Below, piece after piece: positions 25,558 through 33,387 of a DNA stretch of 64,000 nt. The position numbers and the translations under genes were made by a program. Below the pieces are notes generated by a model. The model was not told the DNA's origin. It did no database searches and worked only from the letters and a program-made list of their open reading frames with translations. The stretch is from DTYU01 sp040757355 (GTDB taxonomy: Bacteria > Bacillota > Desulfotomaculia > Desulfotomaculales > Ammonificaceae), in assembly GCA_040757355.1 (NCBI GenBank), contig JBFLWY010000012.1:5741-69740 (forward strand), written 5' to 3'. Position 1 is the stretch's first letter. Every line of letters begins with the position of its first letter.

Positions 25558-27138
25558 TTACACCTGCCGCCTCAGTATAATGTGCCTTTTCCACCGCTCT
25601 TTACTCTCCGGGCAATCCGCACGGTAGTGCGCGCCCCGCGACTCCGTCCGCATCAACGCCGCCTCTGTAATCAGTTCCGCGACGTCAAGCATATTTCTGT
25701 ACTCCATCAGTTCCGGCAAAGCCGCTTCTTTCTGGCGCACCCACTCCCACCCTTCAAAACGCCTCAGCGCCGCCTCGAGTCCGGCGCCTGTCCGAACCGC
25801 CCCGACATATTCCTGCATTAAAGCCCGGAGCTCTCCTGCCAGCGCATGGACGTCGAGCCCGTCAGGGCTCTGAAGACCTTGGTTGGCCGCCGTGGCAGGA
25901 GTGCTCTGGGGAGCGTGGACCTGTGCATGTTTGATAATCTGACCCCCGAAGACAAGCCCGTCCAGAAGCGAGTTGGATGCCAGGCGGTTGGCCCCGTGTA
26001 CTCCTGCACACGCAACCTCACCGCAAGCATATAGACCGCCGATATTCGTCTCCCCGAAAAGTCCGGTTTTTACCCCTCCCATGAAGTAATGCGCTGCAGG
26101 TGCGACCGGGATGGGATCGCACGCCAAATCCAAACCATAAGTCCTCAGCCGTTGGGTAATCATCGGAAAACGCTCTTTGACTTTCGCCGGATCGAGGTGT
26201 GCCAGGCTCAAATAAACAAAACCCCGGTCGCTGTCCGCAATCTCCTTCAAAATAGATCGCACCACAATATCACGGGGCGCTAACTCCCCAAGGGGGTGGT
26301 ACCGGAGCATAAAACGCTCTCCCTTAGCGTTTAGGAGAACCCCTCCCTCACCGCGTACCGCCTCAGAAATCAAGAACCGCGGCGCTCCTTCAAGCGCCAG
26401 TACCGTCGGGTGGAACTGCACGAATTCCATATCCATTACTTCCGCGCCGGCCCGGTAAGCAACGGCTATTCCGTCACCGGTGACCACCTTGGGGTTGGTG
26501 GTATCCTGGTACACCTGCCCGGCGCCGCCGGTGGCTAAGACCACAACCCTGGAACGAAATACTTTAAGCTTTTTTGACCCGTTGTCATAAGCCAAAACGC
26601 CCCAGCATATCCCTTTCTCGGTCAGCAGGTCAACCACGAAGTGGTTTTCCATAACCCTTATCCGCGGGTTCGTACGCACCGTGGAGGATAGCACGCGCTG
26701 GATCTCTGCGCCGGTTGCATCACCCGCAGCATGAAGGATCCGCCGCCTTGTATGTGCTCCCTCCCTGGTAAGGTCAAACCTGCCGTTTGCCCGGTCAAAG
26801 TTGGCACCAAGTTGGATCAACTGCTCCACCCTTGACAAGCCTTCGTTTACCAGTATACGTACCGCGTCTGAGTCACAGAGCCCCGCCCCCGCAATGAGCG
26901 TATCCTCATAATGAAGCGCAGGCGAATCGCTCGGTCCCAGAGCCGCTGCAATTCCTCCCTGCGCCCTTTCGGTAGCGGTGTCGTCTATGCCCCTTTTCGT
27001 CAGCACCACTACGTCGTTCCAAAAACTGCTGGCGATATGCGCTGTGTAAAGACCGGCAATGCCGCTCCCCAAAATAAGAAAAGCGCACTCGATCGCTTCC
27101 AGTTCCTGGGTGTTAAAGTTTGCAAGGTAACGTCTCAC
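25558..27138 (-). CDS. nadB: L-aspartate oxidase
   Basis: FAD enzyme that oxidises aspartate to iminoaspartate for quinolinate synthesis; in anaerobes fumarate can be the acceptor. The 526-residue protein has the FAD-binding LILGSGIAGLYTAHIAS, ERAQGGIAAALGPSDSP, REGAHTRRRILHAAGDATG, LATGGAGQVYQDTTNP, GLYACGEVACAGVHGANRLA and the C-terminal helical domain of the succinate-dehydrogenase flavoprotein family. The start is GTG at 27138 after AAGGGGTG. It lies 14 bases after nadA, in one run nadA-nadB-nadC. Confidence 0.97.
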   Translation of the reverse strand: MRRYLANFNTQELEAIECAFLILGSGIAGLYTAHIASSFWNDVVVLTKRGIDDTATERAQGGIAAALGPSDSPALHYEDTLIAGAGLCDSDAVRILVNEGLSRVEQLIQLGANFDRANGRFDLTREGAHTRRRILHAAGDATGAEIQRVLSSTVRTNPRIRVMENHFVVDLLTEKGICWGVLAYDNGSKKLKVFRSRVVVLATGGAGQVYQDTTNPKVVTGDGIAVAYRAGAEVMDMEFVQFHPTVLALEGAPRFLISEAVRGEGGVLLNAKGERFMLRYHPLGELAPRDIVVRSILKEIADSDRGFVYLSLAHLDPAKVKERFPMITQRLRTYGLDLACDPIPVAPAAHYFMGGVKTGLFGETNIGGLYACGEVACAGVHGANRLASNSLLDGLVFGGQIIKHAQVHAPQSTPATAANQGLQSPDGLDVHALAGELRALMQEYVGAVRTGAGLEAALRRFEGWEWVRQKEAALPELMEYRNMLDVAELITEAALMRTESRGAHYRADCPESKERWKRHIILRRQV

Positions 27139-27152
27139 AGGGTTTTCACCCC

Positions 27153-28073
27153 TTAACTAATCGCCAGCATCCGTTCTACCGCGCGTACCGCGCGTTCCCT
27201 AATGCTGTCCGGCACCTCAACCCGTGGTTCAAGGTGCTGGAGGGCCTGAAGAACCTTATCGAGGGTGATCCGCTTCATATTAGGACAAACTAAACGCGGC
27301 GACGCCAAGTGAAACTCCTTGTCCGGGTTCTCTTTACGGAGTTGGTGCAAAAGCCCCTCTTCAGTAACAATAATAAACTCCCGCGCAGTGCCTTCCCGTG
27401 CGAAACGAAGTATGCCGGAAGTGCTCCCCACCTTGTCTGCGAGCGCAAGGACCTCCGGCCGGCATTCCGGATGGGCCAGCACCGGAGCCGCAGGGTGTTC
27501 TTTTTTTGCCTGGAGGACATCTGCCGGCCTGATCTGATCGTGGACATAACAATATCCATCCCAGAGAACAATTCGCCGTCCGGGATTCTGCAAGGCTACC
27601 CAGTGTCCGAGGTTGCGGTCGGGAACAAACAAAACCGTGCTGTCAGGAGGCAGGCTTTTAACGACTTTGGCTCCGTTGGCCGAAGTGCAGACAATGTCGC
27701 TTTCCGCTTTAACGGCTGCAGTGGTATTGACGTACGTAACTACTACCGCGCCCTGCAGTTGCTTTTTTTTGGCCTTCAACGTCTCGGGGGTGATTGTCGC
27801 AGCGAGCGGGCAGCCTGCTTCTAAATCAGGTATAATCACTGTCTTGTCGGGTGAAAGCACGGCCGCCGTTTCCGCCATGAAGTGCACACCGCAAAAAATA
27901 AGCACCTTGGCCGGCGTTGTTGCGGCACGGCGGGACAGCTCAAGCGAGTCGCCGATAAAGTCGGCTATATCCTGAACCTCCGGGGGCTGGTAGTAATGGC
28001 TGAGAATCAGGGCAGATCGCTCTTGCTTAAGACGCTGGATTTTCGCTACCAGTTCCCTTTGGGTTTCGGTCAT
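27153..28073 (-). CDS. nadA: Quinolinate synthase
   Basis: [4Fe-4S] enzyme condensing iminoaspartate with dihydroxyacetone phosphate to quinolinate. The 306-residue protein shows ILSHYYQPPEVQDIADFIGD, the cluster cysteines in FCGVHFMAETA, AHPECRPEVLALADKVGST and LVCPNMKRITL, and YVNTTAAVKAESDIVCTSAN. The start is ATG at 28073 after GGAGAG; an upstream in-frame start at 28124 lacks a ribosome site. It follows panD by 71 bases. Confidence 0.97.
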   Translation of the reverse strand: MTETQRELVAKIQRLKQERSALILSHYYQPPEVQDIADFIGDSLELSRRAATTPAKVLIFCGVHFMAETAAVLSPDKTVIIPDLEAGCPLAATITPETLKAKKKQLQGAVVVTYVNTTAAVKAESDIVCTSANGAKVVKSLPPDSTVLFVPDRNLGHWVALQNPGRRIVLWDGYCYVHDQIRPADVLQAKKEHPAAPVLAHPECRPEVLALADKVGSTSGILRFAREGTAREFIIVTEEGLLHQLRKENPDKEFHLASPRLVCPNMKRITLDKVLQALQHLEPRVEVPDSIRERAVRAVERMLAIS

Positions 28074-28144
28074 TTGCCCATCTCTCCGGAAGCCTTGAGT
28101 TAAGCTTAATTCTAATTGCGGCACTGGTCTCTGTCAAGAATAGG

Positions 28145-28525
28145 TTACGCCGGGCCGTGAATCTCTTTACGTCTCACCTCCACGACCCTATTCTCCTCGT
28201 CAACCAGGACTATCTTTGGCTGAAAGCTTCGTGCCTCACCGTATGGCACCAGCGCAAACGCCATCACGATCACCTTATCCCCCGGCTGCGCCAGCCGGGC
28301 GGCTCCTCCGTTAAGGCAAACCATCCCTGACCCGCGAGGTCCGCTTATGGTATAGGTTTCAAAACGGGTACCGTTATTTACGTTAACCACCTGTACCCGT
28401 TCTCCCGGCAAGATGTCCGCCGCCTCCAGAAGCGCTTCATCTACGGTTATGCTGCCGTTATAGTCCAGATTAGTTTCGGTCACCTTTGCGCGGTGGACTT
28501 TACCGCGCAGCATTACAAGAAGCAT
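28145..28525 (-). CDS. panD: Aspartate 1-decarboxylase (pyruvoyl)
   Basis: Makes beta-alanine for pantothenate. The 126-residue proenzyme has the self-cleavage site Gly24-Ser25 in DYNGSITVDEALLEAADI; Ser25 becomes the pyruvoyl group. RGKVHRAKVTETNL and LNGGAARLAQPGDKVIVMAF are further family motifs. The ATG at 28525 directly abuts the panC stop codon, with GGGGTGG inside the panC end as its ribosome site, so the two are translationally coupled. Confidence 0.97.
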   Translation of the reverse strand: MLLVMLRGKVHRAKVTETNLDYNGSITVDEALLEAADILPGERVQVVNVNNGTRFETYTISGPRGSGMVCLNGGAARLAQPGDKVIVMAFALVPYGEARSFQPKIVLVDEENRVVEVRRKEIHGPA

Positions 28526-29383
28526 CTATTCCACCCCAACCACTACGTTATCAATCAGCCTTGCCCGCCCGAAATACACCGCAACTGCCGCCAGCGCCTC
28601 ACCCGGCTGGAGCGTATCTACGGGCTTTAGATCCGGCCATTGTAAAACCTCCGCGTAGTCCAACCTGGCGAGGGGTTCCGCCGAGATGTTTTCCGTAAGT
28701 ATGTGTTTCAACCGTGAAGCATCCCGTTCCCCGCTTTTTATTTCCGCCTCCACCAGTTTAAGGCTCCGGTAAAGCACCGTTGCCGCCCGCCTTTCGTCCT
28801 CGTTGAGGTATACGTTACGGGAACTGACCGCCAGCCCGTCGTCTTCCCGGACAGTCGGGTGGGCTTTAACCCTCACCGGCATGTTCAGATCATGGACCAT
28901 TTGTTGTATTACCACCACCTGTTGAGCGTCCTTGATACCGAAATAAGCACAGTCCGGTTGAATAATGTTGAAAAGCTTGGTTACCACCGTCGCCACTCCA
29001 CGAAAATGTCCCGGGCGCGAACGCCCGCACAGGACTTCCGTAACGCCGGTTACCTCCACGGAAGTAGAAAACCCCTCCGGGTACATCTCCTCCACAGCAG
29101 GGACAAAAAGCACATCCGTCCCGGCGGTGACGCAGAGTTCTTTATCACGGTCGAGGTCGCGCGGATAGCTGCGGTAGTCTTCCCGCGGACCAAACTGAAG
29201 CGGATTAACAAAGATGCTTACCGCCAAAAGGTCTACCTCAGGATCCTCCTTGGCCGCATGCATCAGTGCCTGGTGCCCCTTGTGCAGGAAGCCCATGGTA
29301 GGTACAAACCCTATCCGGTTACCTTTCGCCCGTTTTTCTCCTAAATACTGTCGTACCTCAGCGATTTTCTCGAAAACTCTCAA
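28526..29383 (-). CDS. panC: Pantothenate synthetase
   Basis: Joins pantoate and beta-alanine using ATP. The 285-residue enzyme has the HIGH-type motif FVPTMGFLHKGHQALMHAA, VSIFVNPLQFGPREDYRSYP, CGRSRPGHFRGVATVVTKLF, YFGIKDAQQVVVIQQM and the KMSKS-like AVSSRNVYLNEDER. The open frame runs another 83 codons upstream to 29632, but that part is repeat-like and unlike PanC; TTG at 29383, just after GGGGGGGTCGGGG, gives the standard N-terminus MRVFEKIAEVRQYL. It leads panC-panD-nadABC. Confidence 0.95.
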   Translation of the reverse strand: MRVFEKIAEVRQYLGEKRAKGNRIGFVPTMGFLHKGHQALMHAAKEDPEVDLLAVSIFVNPLQFGPREDYRSYPRDLDRDKELCVTAGTDVLFVPAVEEMYPEGFSTSVEVTGVTEVLCGRSRPGHFRGVATVVTKLFNIIQPDCAYFGIKDAQQVVVIQQMVHDLNMPVRVKAHPTVREDDGLAVSSRNVYLNEDERRAATVLYRSLKLVEAEIKSGERDASRLKHILTENISAEPLARLDYAEVLQWPDLKPVDTLQPGEALAAVAVYFGRARLIDNVVVGVE

Positions 29384-29968
29384 CCCCGACCCCCCCGCAA
29401 AATAGTAAGTATACCAATCTAGTCGCAAACTTACGAGGCCGCTGCCGTTTATCACTAAGTCGCCCAGCACACAGTTGATATTCTCTGTCGGGTTATCGAA
29501 CCTATTTTCACATGCACCATTTATCCTGCGTAGCTCAATTCCTACTCTGAGTGCTGGGGAGTACCGGTTACGCGACACGGCGAAGGTGAGGTCAGCGAAC
29601 AGGCTGCGTGAGTGCGCCGGTACGGGCACCACTCAAAGTTCTGGAGAAACTTGTACTCAATAAGTACCTTTTGGTCACTCATCCCTCACGCGCTTAGGAG
29701 CGCAGCCGCAGTTCGCTCCGAACCAAGCCGATGTCCCAGCACTCAGTGTTAGACCTACCGTAGAAAACAAAACCGATTTCGAGTTCAGAGTGCAAGCTTT
29801 GCCTGCCCGTCGATATAATACTTACTGAGTGCCGGGCCGTGGGATAACGGCAGAGAGGCCATTTTCATTTCGTTGTGCGGCTTGCCGCATGCGGCACTCC
29901 TCCGAAAAGGACTATTCCACCAACAACAACCAACCACTCGATCCCTATGATCACAAAACAACACCCGG
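29384..29968. repeat. 585-base gap between panB and panC carrying dispersed repeats
   Basis: No gene is visible. It contains TGAGTGCTGGG at 29548-29558 and a 102-base unit bounded by CCCAGCACTCA (29735-29745) and TGAGTGCCGGG (29826-29836), the same inverted-repeat unit as at 18342 and 42169. GC-rich fragments with GAGCGCAG also resemble the 18.3-kb repeat. The repeat interrupts what would otherwise be a continuous panG-panB-panC-panD set. Confidence 0.7.
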
Positions 29969-30811
29969 CTAACCTTTTAGAAACTCGGCCAACTCCTGAT
30001 CAGGCATTAAAAAAGCATGTTCCGTGCCCGGAAACTCCTTTTCAATGACTTCTCTTCGAAAACTGTCCAGCGCACGCCGGATTTCCTCGACCAGGTTCGC
30101 GTAACGTTTTGCGAACTTCGGCGAAAAACCCCCGTAAAGTCCAAGAAGGTCGTGGGTGACCAGAACCTGCCCGTCACAGTCCACACCGGCCCCGATCCCG
30201 ATCGTCGGCACCGCCACCGTTTCCGTGATATGCTTGGCCACCTCTGCCGGAACACATTCCAGCACAATCGAGAAGGCCCCGGCCTCAGCCAGGGTCACAG
30301 CGTCCTGGACGAGACGGCGTGCTGCCTGAGCCTGTCGTCCCTGTACCCGGTAGCCACCCAACTGGTGCACATACTGGGGAGTAAGGCCGATGTGGCCCAT
30401 TACCGGGATGCCGCTGGAGACTATTGCTCGCACGGTATCAGCCACCTCCTGCCCGCCCTCGAGCTTTACCGCCTGGGCGCCCGCCTCTTTCAGAAACAGC
30501 CCGGCATTTCGCACGGCTTCCGGGATCGAAACCTGATAGGACAGAAAAGGCATATCCCCAATAACCAGGGCCCGGGAAACACCTCTCGCCACCGCCCGGG
30601 TATGGTGCAGCATCTCTTCCATCGTAACAGGGAGCGTGGAATCGTAACCCAAGACAACGTTGCCCAAAGAGTCCCCCACAAGGATGGCGTCTATTCCGGC
30701 TTCGTCCACCAAGCGGGCTGTTGGAAAATCGTAGGCCGTGAGCATCGTAATCGGCCGCTTTTCTTCCTTCCACCGTCGGAAATCTGACGTAGTCACACGT
30801 TCTTTCGCCAA
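29969..30811 (-). CDS. panB: 3-methyl-2-oxobutanoate hydroxymethyltransferase
   Basis: Adds a hydroxymethyl group from methylene-tetrahydrofolate to ketoisovalerate, giving ketopantoate. The 280-residue TIM barrel shows PITMLTAYDFPTARLVDEAG, ILVGDSLGNVVLGYDSTLPV, MGHIGLTPQYVHQLGGYRVQ, VLECVPAEVAKHITE and TIGIGAGVDCDGQVLV. The start is TTG at 30811 after GAGGGGTG, overlapping the panG end by 19 bases. Product and substrate link it directly to panG upstream. Confidence 0.97.
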   Translation of the reverse strand: MAKERVTTSDFRRWKEEKRPITMLTAYDFPTARLVDEAGIDAILVGDSLGNVVLGYDSTLPVTMEEMLHHTRAVARGVSRALVIGDMPFLSYQVSIPEAVRNAGLFLKEAGAQAVKLEGGQEVADTVRAIVSSGIPVMGHIGLTPQYVHQLGGYRVQGRQAQAARRLVQDAVTLAEAGAFSIVLECVPAEVAKHITETVAVPTIGIGAGVDCDGQVLVTHDLLGLYGGFSPKFAKRYANLVEEIRRALDSFRREVIEKEFPGTEHAFLMPDQELAEFLKG

Positions 30812-31677
30812 TTTTCACACCCCTCACCGAATATTCTCCCCAACTCCGCCGACACGTCGTCAGGCAACCCTTTTTCCTGCGCCACCTTGACCGTAAAACA
30901 ACCCAGCATCCGATACATCTCCCACTCTTCCTTCCCCATTACCTGGGCGTGCCGGCGAATGGTTTCAACGTCCCCGCGGGCGACCGGTCCAGTCAGCGCA
31001 GCAACCGGCCCGACCGCGCCGATATTCTGCAGCGTTCCCTGGATAAGCGGGTAAAATGCCGGAAAAACGCCCTCGCGGGGTAAACCGGCCTGTTGCGCCA
31101 AGGTGTATACGAGCCGCATAAGAGTAACCAGATAGTTTGACGCAACGCAGGCGGCTGCATGGTAAAGCGGCTTCCCAGCAGCCTCGATTTCAAAAAGGAC
31201 TCCTTCTAGATCCGCAACCAACCGGCGAGCCAGTGGAAGTGCTTCCGGTTCCCCTTCAAAGGTGAAGTAGGAGCCGGGCAGGCGTTCCACCGTCAGTTCC
31301 GGAGAGGCAAAGGACTGGAGCGGGTGAAGCGAGAAAACTATTGCCCCCGCTTTCCGCGCCGGTTCAAGCACTGCCGAGGGCAGCGCCCCGCTGGCGTGAG
31401 CCGCAAACTGACCCGGGCAAAAACCCCCTTTTCGTGCCACCTCCTCAGCAACAGATCCTATCAATCCGTCGGGCGTTGTCAGGAATACAAGTTCACCCTC
31501 ACGCGCTGCTTCTGCCGCCGTCTGATAAATCTTCGCCCCGGTCTCCTGCGCAAGCTTACCCGCCGACGACGCGCTGCGGCTCGCCACCGCCGCCACCGGG
31601 TACCCTTTTTCCCGCAACCGCATTGCTAGCGCCGTGCCAACTCTCCCTGCCCCGATGATCGCCACTTTTGGCCGCAA
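30793..31677 (-). CDS. panG: Ketopantoate reductase, PanG type (Rossmann + DUF2520)
   Basis: A 294-residue protein with an N-terminal NADP-binding Rossmann domain (KVAIIGAGRVGTALAMRL) and a C-terminal DUF2520 helical domain (AHASGALPSAVLEPARKAG, FSLHPLQSFASPE, HAAACVASNYLVTLMRL). This is the family of PanG, described in Francisella as a ketopantoate reductase unrelated in sequence class to PanE. Overlap with panB makes that role very likely here; no panE is present in the window. Two TTG codons are adjacent (31680, 31677); the second is seven bases from GGGGG and gives MRPKVAIIGAG. The frame upstream of these has no coding character. Confidence 0.85.
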   Translation of the reverse strand: MRPKVAIIGAGRVGTALAMRLREKGYPVAAVASRSASSAGKLAQETGAKIYQTAAEAAREGELVFLTTPDGLIGSVAEEVARKGGFCPGQFAAHASGALPSAVLEPARKAGAIVFSLHPLQSFASPELTVERLPGSYFTFEGEPEALPLARRLVADLEGVLFEIEAAGKPLYHAAACVASNYLVTLMRLVYTLAQQAGLPREGVFPAFYPLIQGTLQNIGAVGPVAALTGPVARGDVETIRRHAQVMGKEEWEMYRMLGCFTVKVAQEKGLPDDVSAELGRIFGEGCENWRKNV

Positions 31678-31692
31678 CAAACCACCCCCTTT

Positions 31693-31726
31693 AAAAAAAC
31701 AAAAACCCCCGGACTTTATCCGAAAG
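31693..31726 (-). terminator. Terminator-like hairpin in the panG leader (possible attenuator)
   Basis: On the minus strand CTTTCGGA (31726-31719) pairs with TCCGGGGG (31713-31706), using several G-U pairs, around TAAAG, and is followed by TTTTTGTTTTTTT ending 15 bases before the panG start. A terminator placed between a structured ~170-base leader and the first gene suggests transcription attenuation. The nature of the leader is unproven. Confidence 0.5.
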
Positions 31727-32158
31727 GCAAATCGCATTACCCCCCGTCTCGGTCCTTCGCGGCTCCAAGCGGTATTTCCCAACAAACTCTAAAACCGGGT
31801 GAGGCTCCCTCTAAGGATGCCGCCCTTACATAAAATGACTTACAGGTTACATATTAACACATTAGTACCAGCGTTGTAAACCACGAAAAAGTAGCCCTTT
31901 GAACGCTGCTCCCGCACTTGGTTCACTGACAACCGTAAGAGTAAGCCCTTCCGGAAAGTCTATGGCCGCTGCGGTTACCCCCAAGCCCCTAGCACAGTTG
32001 CACATATACGGCAAAAGAGCCACCCGTGCCGCCCGCGGCGGCACCACGAAGCATGAAAATATGGACCCGTAAGCTGGTCACTTCGATGCAGAAGAGTTGT
32101 TCATGACGATGATAATCGTCGCTACCGGAGACAAAAATGATTCAATTTCTTATGCTTT

Positions 32159-32394
32159 GTCTTTTTATCAACGTAGAACGTAGAACGGACCCCACCCAGC
32201 ACTCAGTAAGATCTTTGAAGTTTAACCCAGCACTCAATGCAGTCCTTGAGTGATGGGCATTAGACTAATGAAGGTCTTTCCTCCGAAGTTCAAAAAGTCC
32301 CATTGAGTGCTGGGCACTCAGGCCAATGAAGGTTTCTCCGTTGAAGTGTAAAAGCTGCACTGAGTGCTGGGCTGTCAGTATAAGGTCTAACATT
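32159..32394 (+). repeat. Dispersed ~240-bp repeat, copy 1
   Basis: This non-coding element lies in the 734-base gap between panG and the amidase gene; the rest of the gap (31727-32158) holds the pan leader and nothing else I can name. It contains CCCAGCACTCA at 32195 and 32226 and TGAGTGCTGGG at 32304 and 32361. The reverse complement of 53661-53901 matches it almost base for base, apart from one divergent internal stretch (about 32240-32265). Confidence 0.9.
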
Positions 32395-32411
32395 TATTTT
32401 CAAGGTTCGCA

Positions 32412-33152
32412 TTAGGGCTTTGTAGTAACTGATATGGTTCTTGTTTCCTCGTCCCAATTTATTTGACCGCCAATCTCCGCAATGAATGAACGCAATTCGA
32501 CGAAGGTTCTTCCGCCGGTTATGTGAAAAGGCACGCTGGTTGCCAGCCGGCCGTTGATCACCAGACAGGGCTCGGCAGGGGGCTGCTCATCTGGGAATTC
32601 GATGCCGAAAAAATCGGCCACAGCCTGCGCGACAGCTCTTGCCGCCTTCATTCTAAAGCCAGGCTGCGCCAGAAGCTCCGCCTCGCGCGGGTTGCTGATA
32701 AAGGCCAGTTCAGTAAGCGCCGCCGGCATGGTTGTTTTGCGCAGCACATAATAGTTGGCCGTTTTTATACCCCGGTCACGCAGCTTGAGGGTCTGAACAA
32801 GTCTGGTCTGGATACTTCCGGCTGCTTTGGCCCCTTGAGTGCTTCCTTGAAAATGGTACGTTTCCGTTCCGTTGGCGCCAGAGTCGACCGCACTGTTACA
32901 GTGAATGCTTAAAAAAAGATCGGCCCCCGCCCGGTTGGCTATGTCGGACCGCATAGCCAGGTCGCGGTTTTTATCTGCCGGCCAGGGTACTTGGTCACTG
33001 CTCCGCGTAAATACCACCTCTACCGGTGTGTTCCTGAGAAAAGAAGCCACCCCAAGTGCAACAGTTAGTGTAACGTCTTTCTCCTTCAGCCCGGTCGGGC
33101 CGATCGCCCCTGGGTCATAGCCCCCGTGACCCGGATCCAAACACAAACGCAT
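32412..33152 (-). CDS. N-acetylmuramoyl-L-alanine amidase with stalk domain
   Basis: Cleaves the bond between muramic acid and the stem peptide of peptidoglycan. Residues 1-175 are an Amidase_3 domain with zinc ligands His9 (DPGHGGYDPGAIG), Glu24 and His84 (FLSIHCNSAVDSG) and catalytic Glu148 (AALTELAFISNPREAELL). Residues ~195-246 (VPFHITGGRTFVELRSFIAE, then INWDEETRTISV) are one copper-amine-oxidase N-terminal-like stalk module, also found in the exported alpha-barrel protein at 10942. There is no signal peptide, as in CwlC-type amidases released by mother-cell lysis at sporulation. The ATG is at 33152. It is flanked by repeats and is apparently monocistronic. Confidence 0.9.
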   Translation of the reverse strand: MRLCLDPGHGGYDPGAIGPTGLKEKDVTLTVALGVASFLRNTPVEVVFTRSSDQVPWPADKNRDLAMRSDIANRAGADLFLSIHCNSAVDSGANGTETYHFQGSTQGAKAAGSIQTRLVQTLKLRDRGIKTANYYVLRKTTMPAALTELAFISNPREAELLAQPGFRMKAARAVAQAVADFFGIEFPDEQPPAEPCLVINGRLATSVPFHITGGRTFVELRSFIAEIGGQINWDEETRTISVTTKP

Positions 33153-33295
33153 CTCCGCTATAAACCCCCTACCCTTTTCGAAGTCTTCACTCTATTCTAT
33201 TCAGAATCTCCTGCCGCGTCCATTATTTACCTGGTGGCTAAAAGCAGTATACAGCTCCTTCAAGGAGGAGCCTGCCAAGTCCCGGGATTCTTGGT

Positions 33296-33321
33296 TAAGT
33301 TACAGTAAAAATTGCCGATTT
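33296..33321 (+). promoter_or_regulatory. Sigma-D (sigma-28)-like promoter for the chemoreceptor
   Basis: GCCGATTT at 33314-33321 resembles the -10 of motility promoters (GCCGATAT), with TAAG at 33296-33299 in the -35 position 14 bases upstream. It lies 66 bases before the methyl-accepting protein gene, which would suit flagellar-regulon control. Confidence 0.5.
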
Positions 33322-33387
33322 ATAGAATTAAGGTTTCAGAAACGCTACAGGCTGGCCCGTTTTCCTTTCACATCCAGGAGTGATTGT

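Noticed and set aside
29384..29632. N-terminal 83-codon extension of panC
   Set aside because: The extension runs through a dispersed repeat and is unlike PanC; TTG 29383 has a strong ribosome site and gives the family N-terminus.
31862..32047. 61-codon minus-strand frame in the gap upstream of panG
   Set aside because: No ribosome site, no recognisable motif, and it lies in the pan promoter/leader and repeat region; treated as chance.
33253..33271. GCTCCT/AGGAGC hairpin before the chemoreceptor
   Set aside because: Short stem without a T tract and no gene ends there in the plus direction; not enough for a terminator call.
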